NCBI GenBank assembly: GCA_035707805.1
Contig: DASSTS010000036.1
Span: 36,012 to 100,011 of the forward strand
Reading direction: 5' to 3'
DNA: 64,000 nt
Origin: Castellaniella sp035707805
GTDB lineage: Bacteria; Pseudomonadota; Gammaproteobacteria; Burkholderiales; Burkholderiaceae_B
Within the stretch, counting starts at the first letter, position 1. Each line of letters starts with the position of its first letter. The position numbers and the translations under genes were made by a program. Under the pieces are notes generated by a model. It was not told where the DNA came from, made no database searches, and worked only from the letters and a program-made list of their open reading frames with translations. This document shows positions 43,491 through 52,144 of this stretch, piece by piece.

Positions 43491-44720
43491 ATGCAAACCC
43501 AACTCGCCGAATGGGCGCAAGGCACGGACGTCGGCCGCGAGGCCGACGAGATCCTGCGCCGCTGCGTGCATTGCGGCTTCTGCCTGGCCACCTGTCCCAC
43601 CTATCAGATCCTGGGCGACGAACTGGACAGTCCCCGCGGCCGGATCTACCAGATCAAGCAGGTGCTGGAAGGCTTCCAGCCCACCTACGTGACGCAGCAG
43701 CACCTGGACCGCTGCCTGACCTGCCGCAATTGCGAGACCACCTGTCCCTCGGGCGTGGAATACGGCAAGCTCATCGACATCGGCCGCCAGCTGGTCAGCG
43801 AGCGCGTCGAGCGGCCCTGGCACCAGCGCCTGCTGCGCGGCACCCTGCGCCGCCTGATGCTGTCGCCGGCCTTCGGGCCGCTGTATCGCCTGGGACGCTG
43901 GGTGCGCCCGGTGCTGCCGGCGGTGCTGCAGGGCAAGATCGCCGTGGCGAGGCCCGCCGGGACGCTGCCGGCGCAGGCGCAGCGCCACGCCCGCCAGGTG
44001 CTGATGCTCAGCAACTGCGTCCAGCCCGTCATGATGCCTTCCATCGACGCGGCCACCCAGCGGGTGCTGGATGCCGTCGGCGTCGGCACGCGCTTTGCCG
44101 CCGGATCCGGCTGCTGCGGCGCGATCAATTTCCACCTGGACGCCCAGGAGGCCGCGCGCGAGCAGATGCGGGCCAACATCGACGCCTGGCTGCCCCTGCT
44201 GGAATCCGGCGAGGTCGAGGCCGTCGTGGTCAACGCCTCGGGCTGCGGCGGCATGATCAAGGACTACGCCCACCACCTGCAGCACGATCCGGCCTATGCC
44301 GAGCGCGCCGCCCGGCTCATGCCCTACGTCAAGGACATCGCCGAGTTCCTGGCCCCGATGGCGGCCGAGCTCAAGGCCAGGATGCGCCGCGCCCCGGGCC
44401 GCAGCGCCTTCCACCCGCCCTGCACCCTGCAGCACTGGCAGGGCCTGCGCCCCCTGACCGAGCGGCTGCTGGCCGAGCTGGGCTTCGATCTGCAGGTCTT
44501 CGGCGAAAGCCACCTGTGCTGCGGCTCGGCCGGCACCTATTCGATCACGCAGCCGGTGCTGTCCAAGTCCCTGCGGGACCGCAAGCTCGAGGCGATCCAG
44601 ACGACGCTGCCGCAGACCATCGTGTCCTCCAACATCGGCTGCATCTGCCACCTGCAAAGCGGCACGGACACGCCGGTGCGGCACTGGATCGAGACGGTGG
44701 ACGAGGCGCTGCATGACTGA
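43491..44720 (+). CDS. glcF: Glycolate oxidase, iron-sulfur subunit
   Basis: 409 residues; passes electrons from GlcD/GlcE to the quinone pool. Two 4Fe-4S sites are visible: CVHCGFCLATCPTYQ and CLTCRNCETTCPSGVEYG. The two CCG-type cysteine-rich domains follow: GSGCCGAINFHLDAQEAARE and SHLCCGSAGTYSITQP. The last eight bases overlap the mnmA start, so tRNA modification and glycolate oxidation share a transcript here. Confidence 0.96.
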   Translation: MQTQLAEWAQGTDVGREADEILRRCVHCGFCLATCPTYQILGDELDSPRGRIYQIKQVLEGFQPTYVTQQHLDRCLTCRNCETTCPSGVEYGKLIDIGRQLVSERVERPWHQRLLRGTLRRLMLSPAFGPLYRLGRWVRPVLPAVLQGKIAVARPAGTLPAQAQRHARQVLMLSNCVQPVMMPSIDAATQRVLDAVGVGTRFAAGSGCCGAINFHLDAQEAAREQMRANIDAWLPLLESGEVEAVVVNASGCGGMIKDYAHHLQHDPAYAERAARLMPYVKDIAEFLAPMAAELKARMRRAPGRSAFHPPCTLQHWQGLRPLTERLLAELGFDLQVFGESHLCCGSAGTYSITQPVLSKSLRDRKLEAIQTTLPQTIVSSNIGCICHLQSGTDTPVRHWIETVDEALHD

Positions 44721-45849
44721 GGCGGACCGCAAGGCGGGCGGCCTGCCGGCCCCCGGCGCGCGCATCGTCGTGGGCATGTCGGGCGGAGTGGATTCCTCGG
44801 TGACGGCATGGCTGCTGAAGCAGCAGGGCTATCAGGTCGTCGGCCTGTTCATGAAGAACTGGGAGGACGATGACGACAGCGAATACTGTTCCTCCCGCCA
44901 GGACTGGCTGGATGCGGCCAGCGTGGCCGACGTCGTCGGCGTGGACATCGAGGCGGTCAATTTCGCCGCCGAGTACAAGGACCGCGTCTTCGCCGAGTTC
45001 CTGAGGGAATATTCCGCGGGCCGCACGCCCAATCCGGACGTGCTGTGCAACGCGGAGATCAAGTTCAAGGCCTTCCTGGATCACGCCATGAGCCTGGGGG
45101 CCGACTACATCGCCACGGGCCACTATGCCCGGGTGCGGCGCGTGCCGACGGACGGCGGCACGCGCAGCCAGTTGCTGAAGGCGGTCGACGCCAGCAAGGA
45201 CCAGAGCTATTTCCTGCACCGCCTGAACCAGGCGCAGCTGGCGCGCACGCTCTTTCCCCTGGGCGAGATCCACAAGACCGAGGTGCGCCGGATCGCCCGC
45301 GAGATCGGCCTGCCCAATGCGGCCAAGAAGGATTCCACCGGCATCTGCTTCATCGGCGAGCGGCCGTTCCGGGAGTTCCTGAACCGCTATCTGCCGACGC
45401 ATCCCGGGCCCATGCGCACGCCGGAAGGCCGCCTGCTGGGCGAACACCAGGGCCTGGCCTTCTATACCCTGGGCCAACGCAAGGGCCTGGGGATCGGCGG
45501 CGTGCACGGGGCCCAGCGCGACGACGGCACGGCCGATGCCTGGTACGTCGCCCGCAAGGATCTGGAGAGCAACACGCTGTGGGTCGTGCAGGGCCACGAC
45601 CATCCCTGGCTGCTCAGCCGGACCCTGGCCGCCCAGGACGCGAGCTGGATCGCCGGCGAGGCGCCGCCGCCGGGGGCGTACGGGGCCAAGACCCGCTACC
45701 GCCAGGCGGATGCCGCCTGCGCGCTGGCCGGGGAGGCGGCGGCGGGCTTCGAGCTGTCGTTCGAGCAAGCCCAGTGGGCCGTGACGCCCGGGCAGTCGGC
45801 CGTCCTGTATGACGGCGAGGTCTGCCTGGGGGGCGGCATCATCGTCTGA
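44713..45849 (+). CDS. mnmA: tRNA-specific 2-thiouridylase
   Basis: Adds sulfur to U34 of tRNA-Lys, -Glu and -Gln. 378 residues. PP-loop GMSGGVDSSVTAWLLKQQGY; catalytic cysteines in TPNPDVLCNAEIKF and KDSTGICFIGERPF; DQSYFLHRLNQAQLARTLFP and QGLAFYTLGQRKGLGIGG are further family blocks. Start ATG 44713 lies within the glcF end; there are 15 residues ahead of IVVGMSGG. A strong bidirectional terminator separates it from the convergent GST gene. Confidence 0.96.
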   Translation: MTEADRKAGGLPAPGARIVVGMSGGVDSSVTAWLLKQQGYQVVGLFMKNWEDDDDSEYCSSRQDWLDAASVADVVGVDIEAVNFAAEYKDRVFAEFLREYSAGRTPNPDVLCNAEIKFKAFLDHAMSLGADYIATGHYARVRRVPTDGGTRSQLLKAVDASKDQSYFLHRLNQAQLARTLFPLGEIHKTEVRRIAREIGLPNAAKKDSTGICFIGERPFREFLNRYLPTHPGPMRTPEGRLLGEHQGLAFYTLGQRKGLGIGGVHGAQRDDGTADAWYVARKDLESNTLWVVQGHDHPWLLSRTLAAQDASWIAGEAPPPGAYGAKTRYRQADAACALAGEAAAGFELSFEQAQWAVTPGQSAVLYDGEVCLGGGIIV

Positions 45850-45853
45850 TGCA

Positions 45854-45883
45854 AAAAGGCCTCGTCGCGGGACGAGGCCTTTT
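45854..45883. terminator. Bidirectional terminator between mnmA and the GST gene
   Basis: AAAAGGCCTCGTC (45854-45866), loop GCGG, GACGAGGCCTTTT (45871-45883): a perfect 13-bp stem with A- and T-runs at the ends, so it can act on both converging genes. Confidence 0.88.
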
Positions 45884-45900
45884 GGGTGCCGCGGGCCGGA

Positions 45901-46515
45901 TCAGGCCGCCGGCGGCCGGGTCGAGACGAAGGATTGCCGGGCCTCGAGCTTTTCAGCCAGCCGTGCCAGATTGGCGTGCCGCGCGCGCCAGTTCAGGTTC
46001 GGGTTGCGCAGATCCAGGTAGCCCAGCGCGGCGCCCACGGCGATGTCGGCCAGGCACAGGTTCACGCCCATGCAGTAGGGCTGTTCGCCCAGCAGGCTGT
46101 TCATGTAGTCCAGGGCGGCGTAGATCTTGGACTGCTGGCGGTTGACCCAGTCGCTGCTGCGCTGGGGTTCCGGACGGCGGTGGGTTTCCATGAAGGCCGC
46201 CGCCGCCGCGTCCATGATGCCGTCGGCCGTGGCCTCCCAGCGCTTGACCGCGACGCGCTCGCGCCCCGGCGGCGGGATCAGCCGCCCGACCGGCGACAGC
46301 GTGTCGAGGTATTCGACGATCACGCGCGAGTCGAAGAGGGCTTCGTTCTCGTCCAGGATCAGGCAGGGGACCTTGCCCAGGGGGTTATGGCTGGCGACCT
46401 GCGGGTCGGCCACCCAGGGGTCGTCCAGAATCAGTTCGTAGTCGAGTTTTTTCTCTGCCAGCACGATCCGGACTTTGCGGACGTAGGGGCTGGTCAGGGA
46501 ACCGATCAATCTCAT
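45901..46515 (-). CDS. Glutathione S-transferase family protein
   Basis: 204 residues. N-terminal thioredoxin fold MRLIGSLTSPYVRKVRIVLA with the active-site Ser in SPYVRK, then KVPCLILDENEALFDSRVIV containing the cis-Pro and the glutathione gamma-glutamyl site. The C-terminal helical domain follows (AALDYMNSLLGEQPYCMGVN, LADIAVGAALGYLDLR). This is the pattern of the YibF-like group. ATG 46515 is chosen; the open frame extends upstream with an unlike sequence. The substrate is unknown. Confidence 0.9.
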   Translation of the reverse strand: MRLIGSLTSPYVRKVRIVLAEKKLDYELILDDPWVADPQVASHNPLGKVPCLILDENEALFDSRVIVEYLDTLSPVGRLIPPPGRERVAVKRWEATADGIMDAAAAAFMETHRRPEPQRSSDWVNRQQSKIYAALDYMNSLLGEQPYCMGVNLCLADIAVGAALGYLDLRNPNLNWRARHANLARLAEKLEARQSFVSTRPPAA

Positions 46516-46697
46516 GGCAAACCGGGGTAGTCTAAGGCTAAAAAAGTATATCAGGGCCGGCGGCCCGATCCCGGCGCCCGGCCGGGTCTGGCCCCTTTTT
46601 CGGCGCAATCGGCGGACAGGTGTGGTTTATCTGCCCACAGGCTTGACACCATGGCCGAATGTTAGAATCGTCGCCTGATCCAACCACCCATTTCACC

Positions 46698-48074
46698 ATG
46701 CAGATCGATTCCACTCTCAGCGCCCTGAATGCGCTCTCGCCCCTGGACGGGCGCTATGCGGCGAAAGCCGACGCCCTGCGGCCCTTCCTGTCCGAAGCCG
46801 GCTTCATGGCGCACCGCGTCGAGGTGGAGATCGCCTGGCTGATCGGCCTGTCGGACGCCGGCCTGCCCGAGCTGCCGGCCTTTTCCCCGGCCGCCCGGAC
46901 CCGCCTGCAGGCGCTGTCGCGGGATTTTTCCGAAAGCGACGCGGCCCGCATCAAGGCCATCGAGCGCACGACCAACCACGACGTCAAGGCCGTGGAATAC
47001 TGGTTGAAAGAGCAGGTCGCCGATGACGCGGAATTGTCCCGCGCCGCGGAATTCATCCATTTCTCCTGCACCTCCGAGGACATCAACAACACCTCGCACG
47101 CCCTGATGCTGGGCCGCGCCCGCTCGCAGGTCGTGGTGCCGGTGCTGGAGACCGTCGCCGCGCGCCTGCGCGAGCTGGCCCATCGGCACGCCGGCCAGCC
47201 GCTGCTGTCGCGCACGCACGGCCAGCCCGCCACGCCCAGCACCATGGGCAAGGAATTCGCCAATGTGGTGGCGCGCCTGGACCGCGCGCTGGACGCCATC
47301 CGCGCCGTGCGGCCGCTGGCCAAGATGAACGGCGCCACCGGCAACTACAACGCGCACCTGGCGGCCTATCCCGACCTGGACTGGCCGGCCTTTGCCGGGC
47401 GCGTGCTGGACGGGCTGGGACTGACCCAGAACCCGTATTCCATCCAGATCGAGCCGCACGACTGGATGGCCGAGCTGTTCGACGCCATCGCCCGCGCCAA
47501 CACCATCCTGCTGGACCTGAACCGTGATGTCTGGGGCTATATTTCCCTGGGTTATTTCAAGCAGCGCCTGAAGGACGGCGAGGTCGGCTCGTCCACCATG
47601 CCGCACAAGGTCAACCCGATCGACTTCGAGAACTCCGAAGGCAATCTGGGCCTGGCCAACGCCATGCTGCGCCATCTGTCGGAAAAGCTGCCGATCTCGC
47701 GCTGGCAGCGCGACCTGACCGATTCCACCGTGCTGCGTAACCTGGGCGTCGCCCTGGGCTACAGCCTGGTCGCCTATGACGCCTGCCTGCGCGGGCTGGG
47801 CAAGCTGGAATTGAACGCCGCCGCCATCGACGCCGACATCGACGCCTGCTGGGAAATCCTGGCCGAGCCCGTGCAGACCGTCATGCGCCGCTACGGCCTG
47901 CCGCAGCCCTACGAGCAGCTGAAGGCCCTGACGCGCGGCAAGGGCATCACCCGCGAGGCGCTGCGCGAATTCATCGGCGGCCTGGACCTGCCCGAGGACC
48001 CCAAGGCCCGCCTGCTGGCGATGACGCCGCGCAGCTACATCGGCCTGGCGGCGCGGCTGGCCGAGGCGGTGTGA
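46698..48074 (+). CDS. purB: Adenylosuccinate lyase
   Basis: Two steps of purine synthesis: SAICAR to AICAR, and adenylosuccinate to AMP. 458 residues. ALSPLDGRYAAKADALRPFL is the E. coli-type start. FIHFSCTSEDINNTSHALML and LLSRTHGQPATPSTMGKEFA carry active-site residues, and GSSTMPHKVNPIDFENSEGN is the fumarase/aspartase signature with the catalytic Ser loop. ATG 46698 agrees with family starts; the frame extends 39 bases upstream. TTGACA at 46643 and TAGAAT at 46663 lie upstream, but the 14-base spacing is poor. Confidence 0.97.
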   Translation: MQIDSTLSALNALSPLDGRYAAKADALRPFLSEAGFMAHRVEVEIAWLIGLSDAGLPELPAFSPAARTRLQALSRDFSESDAARIKAIERTTNHDVKAVEYWLKEQVADDAELSRAAEFIHFSCTSEDINNTSHALMLGRARSQVVVPVLETVAARLRELAHRHAGQPLLSRTHGQPATPSTMGKEFANVVARLDRALDAIRAVRPLAKMNGATGNYNAHLAAYPDLDWPAFAGRVLDGLGLTQNPYSIQIEPHDWMAELFDAIARANTILLDLNRDVWGYISLGYFKQRLKDGEVGSSTMPHKVNPIDFENSEGNLGLANAMLRHLSEKLPISRWQRDLTDSTVLRNLGVALGYSLVAYDACLRGLGKLELNAAAIDADIDACWEILAEPVQTVMRRYGLPQPYEQLKALTRGKGITREALREFIGGLDLPEDPKARLLAMTPRSYIGLAARLAEAV

Positions 48075-48120
48075 ACGAGGCGTTGCGCGGCGGTGCCGCG
48101 CGGCTGCCGGCCCTGCGGTT

Positions 48121-48149
48121 TTGCGCGGTGCCGGAAAACGGTGTATAGT
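48121..48149 (+). promoter_or_regulatory. Promoter of the tRNA-Lys gene
   Basis: TTGCGC (48121-48126), 17-base spacer, TATAGT (48144-48149). The expected start near 48156 is 20 bases before the tRNA. Confidence 0.6.
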
Positions 48150-48175
48150 TTCGTTCTTCGCAAAAACCTTGCGAC

Positions 48176-48251
48176 GGGCTGTTAGCTCAGTTGGTAGAGC
48201 AGCGGACTCTTAATCCGTCGGTCGAGTGTTCGAGTCACTCACAGCCCACCA
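48176..48251 (+). tRNA. tRNA-Lys (anticodon CTT)
   Basis: 76 bases including the encoded CCA. The acceptor GGGCTGT (48176-48182) pairs with ACAGCCC (48241-48247). D-arm GCTC...GAGC, anticodon loop CTCTTAA with CTT at 48209-48211, and TTCGAGT in the T-arm are all present. Reads AAG lysine codons. It is the only tRNA in the window and lies between purB and a TonB receptor. Confidence 0.96.
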
Positions 48252-48261
48252 GGAATACAGC

Positions 48262-48293
48262 AAAAAGGCCAGTTCTTCGGAACTGGCCTTTTT
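48262..48293. terminator. Bidirectional terminator of tRNA-Lys and the TonB receptor
   Basis: AAAAAGGCCAGTTC (48262-48275), loop TTCG, GAACTGGCCTTTTT (48280-48293): a perfect 14-bp stem with A- and T-runs, serving the tRNA on one side and the convergent receptor gene on the other. Confidence 0.9.
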
Positions 48294-48310
48294 GCGTTCC
48301 GGCGCCAGCC

Positions 48311-50380
48311 TTACCAGGCGTACTGCAGGCCGGCGTAGACCGCCCGGCCGGCGCCCGGATCGTAGAGCGCCGAGCTGGCCGTGGCGGTCCCCGCCACGGC
48401 GGTGGTGGCGATGTAGCGCCGGTCGGTCAGGTTCCGGCCTTCCACGTAGCCCGACCAGCCCGGCTTGCGGTTGGCGTATCCCACCCTGAAGTTCAGCAGC
48501 GTGTAGGGATCGACGGTCTGCGTATTGGCGTTGTCGGCGTAGTAGGGCTTGGGCATCCATTCGATGTTGGGGCCCGCATAGAACCCGGCGGGATGCTGGT
48601 AGAGCACCTCGGCGCGGACGTGATGCGTCGGCACGCCCGGCAGGCGGTTGTCGGCGTAGACCGGATCGCCGTCGAAGTGGAAGTCGTTGTAGGCGTAGGT
48701 GAGGTTCAGCCACACGTGATCGCCCTGGCGGACGGCCGACTCCAGGAATGCGATGCCGGCGCCCAGTTCGATGCCCTGATGGATCGTCCGGCCGGCGTTG
48801 ACGACGGTGCACGGACTCCACGGCGCCGTGGTCAGGCATTGCAGCTCGTTCCTGAGCCGGGCATGGTAGAAGGACAGGTCCCAGTGAAATCGCGGCCGCT
48901 GTCCGCGCGTGCCGATTTCGTAGGTGGTGGCCGTCTGCGCCTTGAGATCCGACTGGGACGGCACGGCAAAGGTATTGGCGTCGAAGGTCGGCACCTCCGC
49001 GCTGCGCGAGAGGTTGGCAAACACCTGCCAGTCCGGATCGAGGTCCCACAGCAGGCCCACCCGGGGGCTGAGATTGTCATAGACGCGGCGGCCGGACTGG
49101 TCGCCATCCGGCAGGAACCGGTCCTGCCGCTCGCGCACGGCGTGCTGGAACTGCGCGCCTGCCACGAGCGCAAGGTCGGGCCGGATGAAGAACGTGTTTT
49201 CCAGGTAGGCGGACAGGTTCTTCGAGGTATCGTCCATGGACGCCGCCAGGTCGCCCTTCCGCGCGCCCGGCAGGTTGACGTACTGTTGGGTGTCGATGGC
49301 GCCGTTGTGCATCTGCAGGCCCGCCACCAGCCGGTTGCGGCGGGTGCCGATGTCACGGTCCAGCGTCGCCCGCGCAAAGCCGCCGTAGTCGCGGACGCGA
49401 TAGTCCAGCCACTGGTAGATCGGATGCATCACATGGCGATGGACGCCGAACAGCCCGAGCTCCAGCGTCGCGGCGCCCAGGCGCAGCGTGGTCTTGTTGG
49501 CAAGGCGCACGGAATCGATGTTGCGCTGCTGGTCCAGCCGCTCGAATTCCGGGTCCGCCGAACGGGGATCATCCAGGGCCGCTTCCTGGGTGATCTCGCC
49601 GGGCAGGCGCTGCCGGATGCGGTTGACGTTCAGGTAAAAGCGGGTTTCCGCGTCCGCGGAGATCCGATAGCCGATATTGCCGCTGGCGCGTTGTTCGTCG
49701 CCGTTGCTGTGGTCCCGGTAACCGTCGACGGATTGCGCCGAGGCCGTGATGAAATAGTCGGCCTGCCCGCTGACCCCGGCGGTGGACGCCTGAGCCTTCC
49801 GGTAGCCGAAGCTGCCGGCGTCCAGGCGCGCCTCGAGGGGCGCGGCGTCGTAGCCGCTCGGGGTGACGAAATTGATGGCGCCGCCCAGCGAATTGCCGCC
49901 ATAGCGCAGCGCGTTGGCGCCCTTGTAGACCTCGACGTAGCGGTAGGCGGTCGGATCGACCTCGAACAGGTCGACCAGGCCGTCGGAGGTATTGATCGGA
50001 ATGCCGTCCATGAACATGTTGATGCCGCGGTTCCCGTAGTTGCGGGACAGGCCCGAGCCGCGGATCGACACGCGGGCGTCGTCTCCGTACCGGGACTGCG
50101 TGAAGACGCCCGGCACCCGGCCGAGGACGTCCGTGATCGTCTGCGCCGGCGAATGCTTGAACTCGGTGTCGGAGACGAGCTCGACGCCGCCGGGCGTGCG
50201 CCGGATGTCGGCCGCGGCTTGTTCCGTGTCCGGGACGGTCAGGGTCTCGGGGCCCGCGCCCGGGTCGGCGGTGACGAGGATGGGAGGCAATGTGGCTTGC
50301 GCCTGGGCGGCGGGGAAGGGCGCGGCCATGCAGGCCGAGGCGGCGGCCGCGCGGAATGCGCGTGCGATGAAAGAGGGCAT
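48311..50380 (-). CDS. TonB-dependent outer-membrane receptor (FecA-like group)
   Basis: 689 residues with a signal peptide ending FPAAQAQA. Plug domain: ILVTADPG then ADIRRTPGGVELVSDTEF, VLGRVPGVFTQSRYGDDARV, SIRGSGLSRNYGNRGINMFM-type motif, and VEVYKGANALRYGGNSLGGA. A 22-strand barrel follows, ending GRAVYAGLQYAW with the terminal aromatic. Resembles siderophore/iron-dicitrate receptors, but the substrate cannot be assigned. It is 137 bases downstream of a DUF2946 gene whose start overlaps a Fur-like site; the pair probably forms an iron- or copper-linked operon. The open frame to 50683 is not supported as coding. Confidence 0.9.
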   Translation of the reverse strand: MPSFIARAFRAAAASACMAAPFPAAQAQATLPPILVTADPGAGPETLTVPDTEQAAADIRRTPGGVELVSDTEFKHSPAQTITDVLGRVPGVFTQSRYGDDARVSIRGSGLSRNYGNRGINMFMDGIPINTSDGLVDLFEVDPTAYRYVEVYKGANALRYGGNSLGGAINFVTPSGYDAAPLEARLDAGSFGYRKAQASTAGVSGQADYFITASAQSVDGYRDHSNGDEQRASGNIGYRISADAETRFYLNVNRIRQRLPGEITQEAALDDPRSADPEFERLDQQRNIDSVRLANKTTLRLGAATLELGLFGVHRHVMHPIYQWLDYRVRDYGGFARATLDRDIGTRRNRLVAGLQMHNGAIDTQQYVNLPGARKGDLAASMDDTSKNLSAYLENTFFIRPDLALVAGAQFQHAVRERQDRFLPDGDQSGRRVYDNLSPRVGLLWDLDPDWQVFANLSRSAEVPTFDANTFAVPSQSDLKAQTATTYEIGTRGQRPRFHWDLSFYHARLRNELQCLTTAPWSPCTVVNAGRTIHQGIELGAGIAFLESAVRQGDHVWLNLTYAYNDFHFDGDPVYADNRLPGVPTHHVRAEVLYQHPAGFYAGPNIEWMPKPYYADNANTQTVDPYTLLNFRVGYANRKPGWSGYVEGRNLTDRRYIATTAVAGTATASSALYDPGAGRAVYAGLQYAW

Positions 50381-50517
50381 GTGGGCTCCATGCGGGAAGC
50401 GGTGAGTCGGGGCGTGCGCGGTATCGGGACGCCGCGATGCGCGGGCGTCCGGTCGGACCGGCGGAGAGGGCGGCGTCCGGCGCCGAGCCGCGGGGCGTCG
50501 GCGCGTCGGGACGCGGA

Positions 50518-50913
50518 TCAGGAAAACGCGGGCGGGGCGCGCGGGCGCCCGGACGGGAAGGCGCCGATGGGGGTGAACCGGCGCAGCGCCGGCAGCAGCA
50601 GGACCGGCAGCAGCAGCCACAGGGGAGAGGGCGGCGCCGGGGGAACGGACGGCAGCGCGGCCTCGTGGAGCATCAGGCTGCAATAGCCGCAGTCGTCCAG
50701 AAGGTGCGATCCGGACCGGGAGTCCGAGGGGTCATGCGATGAGACCTCGATGGCGACGGACGGCTGCGCCATGCCGGGCTCGGTGCACACCGGCATCGGG
50801 ATGCTGCGGGCCGCGGCGGCCAGGTGGCTGATCGTCGGCGCGCACAGGATCAGCAGCATGGCGACCATGCCGAGCCAAGCTGCCACGCGTTTGCCGTATC
50901 CGGAGATCGCCAT
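50518..50913 (-). CDS. DUF2946 domain protein
   Basis: 131 residues. An N-terminal helix/signal (VAAWLGMVAMLLILCAPTIS), a middle part with HLLDDCGYCSLMLHEAALPS, the CxxC-plus-His pattern of DUF2946, and a second hydrophobic stretch (LWLLLPVLLLPAL) near the end. DUF2946 proteins are often found beside copper or iron receptor genes; their function is unknown. It precedes the TonB receptor in the same direction. Confidence 0.72.
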   Translation of the reverse strand: MAISGYGKRVAAWLGMVAMLLILCAPTISHLAAAARSIPMPVCTEPGMAQPSVAIEVSSHDPSDSRSGSHLLDDCGYCSLMLHEAALPSVPPAPPSPLWLLLPVLLLPALRRFTPIGAFPSGRPRAPPAFS

Positions 50914-50926
50914 TGAGAATCATTCC
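50911..50926 (-). promoter_or_regulatory. Fur-like site at the DUF2946 start
   Basis: TTGAGAATCATTCC on the plus strand (GGAATGATTCTCAA on the minus) contains the core TGAGAATCATT common in Fur boxes, overlapping the DUF2946 start codon. Only one of the two half-repeats is well kept. Confidence 0.4.
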
Positions 50927-51078
50927 GAGGAGAACTGGGATTCTACTGAATATCCCGGCGCGCCTCCATGGCTTCACGCCGGCGCGGCCGGCTCCTGCCT
51001 TGAGCCGGGACGACGGGTACGTCCCTTGCTGGCAAGGTCGGCACGGCCCTTCAACACCCGGAAAAGGAGGGAACTGCC

Positions 51079-52128
51079 ATGGCTGCCCCCAGCAAACGCG
51101 TCTTGTGGAAGGGCGCGATCTCGTTCGGGCTGGTCCACATACCGATCGCCCTGCACTCGGCCACCCAGGAACAGTCGATCGATTTCGACTGGCTGGACAA
51201 GCGCAGCATGGACCCGGTCGGCTACAAGCGCATCAACAAGGTGACCGGCAAGGAAATCGACAGCGAGAACATCGTCAAGGGCATCGAGTACGAGGATGGC
51301 CAGTACGTGGTGCTGTCGCGCGAGGAGATCGCCGCCGCCTATCCCAAGACGACGCAGACCGTGGAGATCGAGGCCTTCGTGCCCCTGGAGGACATTCCCT
51401 TTGTCTATCTGGACCGGCCCTATTACACCTCGCCCATCAACCGCGGCGCCAAGGTCTACGCCCTGCTGCGCGAGGTCCTGCGCAAGACGAACAAGGTCGG
51501 CATCGCCAAGGTCGTCATCCAGACCAAGCAGCACCTGGCCCTGCTGCTGCCCTGCGGCCCGGCGCTCATCCTGAACCTGCTGCGCTGGGACGACGAGATC
51601 CGGTCCTGGGAGGACCTGAACCTGCCGGCCTCGGGCACCGGCTCCACAGGGCTGACGGACAAGGAAATGGCCATGGGCGAGCAGCTGGTCGAGGACATGA
51701 GCCGCAAGTGGAAGCCGGAAGTCTTCACCGATTCGTTCCGGGAGCAGATCCTGCAGTTGGTGAAGGACAAGGTCGAGGCGGGCGAAGTCGAGGCGGTCGG
51801 CGAGCCGGAGGCCCAGGAGGCCGAACCCCGCGGCGCCAAGATCCTGGACCTGACGGAGATGCTGCGCCGCAGCCTGGACAAGGGCGCCGGGTCGGGCAAG
51901 GCGCCGGCGAAATCCCGCCCCGCCAAGCGGGCGTCCGGGCCGCAGGCCGAAGACCGCCCCGCCTCGGGCAAGGCGGACAGCAAGGACGCGGGCGGGGCGG
52001 CCGGCAAGACGGGGCGCAAGACCGCCGCGCCATCCCGCGGCAGCACGGCGGCCAAGGCGGCGGGCGGCAAGGCCGCGCGCGCCAAGGCGACGAAGAAGCC
52101 GGCCGGGTCGAGCCGCAAGGCCGCCTAG
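51079..52128 (+). CDS. ku: Non-homologous end-joining protein Ku
   Basis: Homodimeric ring that binds double-strand break ends and recruits LigD. 349 residues. LWKGAISFGLVHIPIALHSA and GYKRINKVTGKEIDSENIVK are the family start. YVVLSREEIAAAYPKTTQTV and FVYLDRPYYTSPINRGAKVY form the Ku core. The C-terminal 100 residues are a long Ala/Lys/Gly-rich basic tail (AKSRPAKRAS, KATKKPAGSSRKAA), of the kind known to bind DNA and stimulate ligation. ligD follows after 16 bases, the complete bacterial NHEJ system. Confidence 0.95.
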   Translation: MAAPSKRVLWKGAISFGLVHIPIALHSATQEQSIDFDWLDKRSMDPVGYKRINKVTGKEIDSENIVKGIEYEDGQYVVLSREEIAAAYPKTTQTVEIEAFVPLEDIPFVYLDRPYYTSPINRGAKVYALLREVLRKTNKVGIAKVVIQTKQHLALLLPCGPALILNLLRWDDEIRSWEDLNLPASGTGSTGLTDKEMAMGEQLVEDMSRKWKPEVFTDSFREQILQLVKDKVEAGEVEAVGEPEAQEAEPRGAKILDLTEMLRRSLDKGAGSGKAPAKSRPAKRASGPQAEDRPASGKADSKDAGGAAGKTGRKTAAPSRGSTAAKAAGGKAARAKATKKPAGSSRKAA

Positions 52129-52144
52129 GCGCGCGGGTCCCGCC

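Noticed and set aside
40824..44777. A 1317-codon open frame on the minus strand opposite the glc operon.
   Set aside because: It is a shadow of GC-rich codon usage in the FAD dehydrogenase and glcDEF genes; no domain or start signal is seen and it overlaps four well-supported genes.
46643..46668. purB promoter TTGACA / TAGAAT.
   Set aside because: Both hexamers are good, but the 14-base spacing is outside the normal range, so I did not call it.
50918..50934. A 16-base match AATCATTCCGAGGAGA shared with 58901-58916.
   Set aside because: One such match is expected by chance in a window of this size, and the two copies stand in different orientations relative to their genes.
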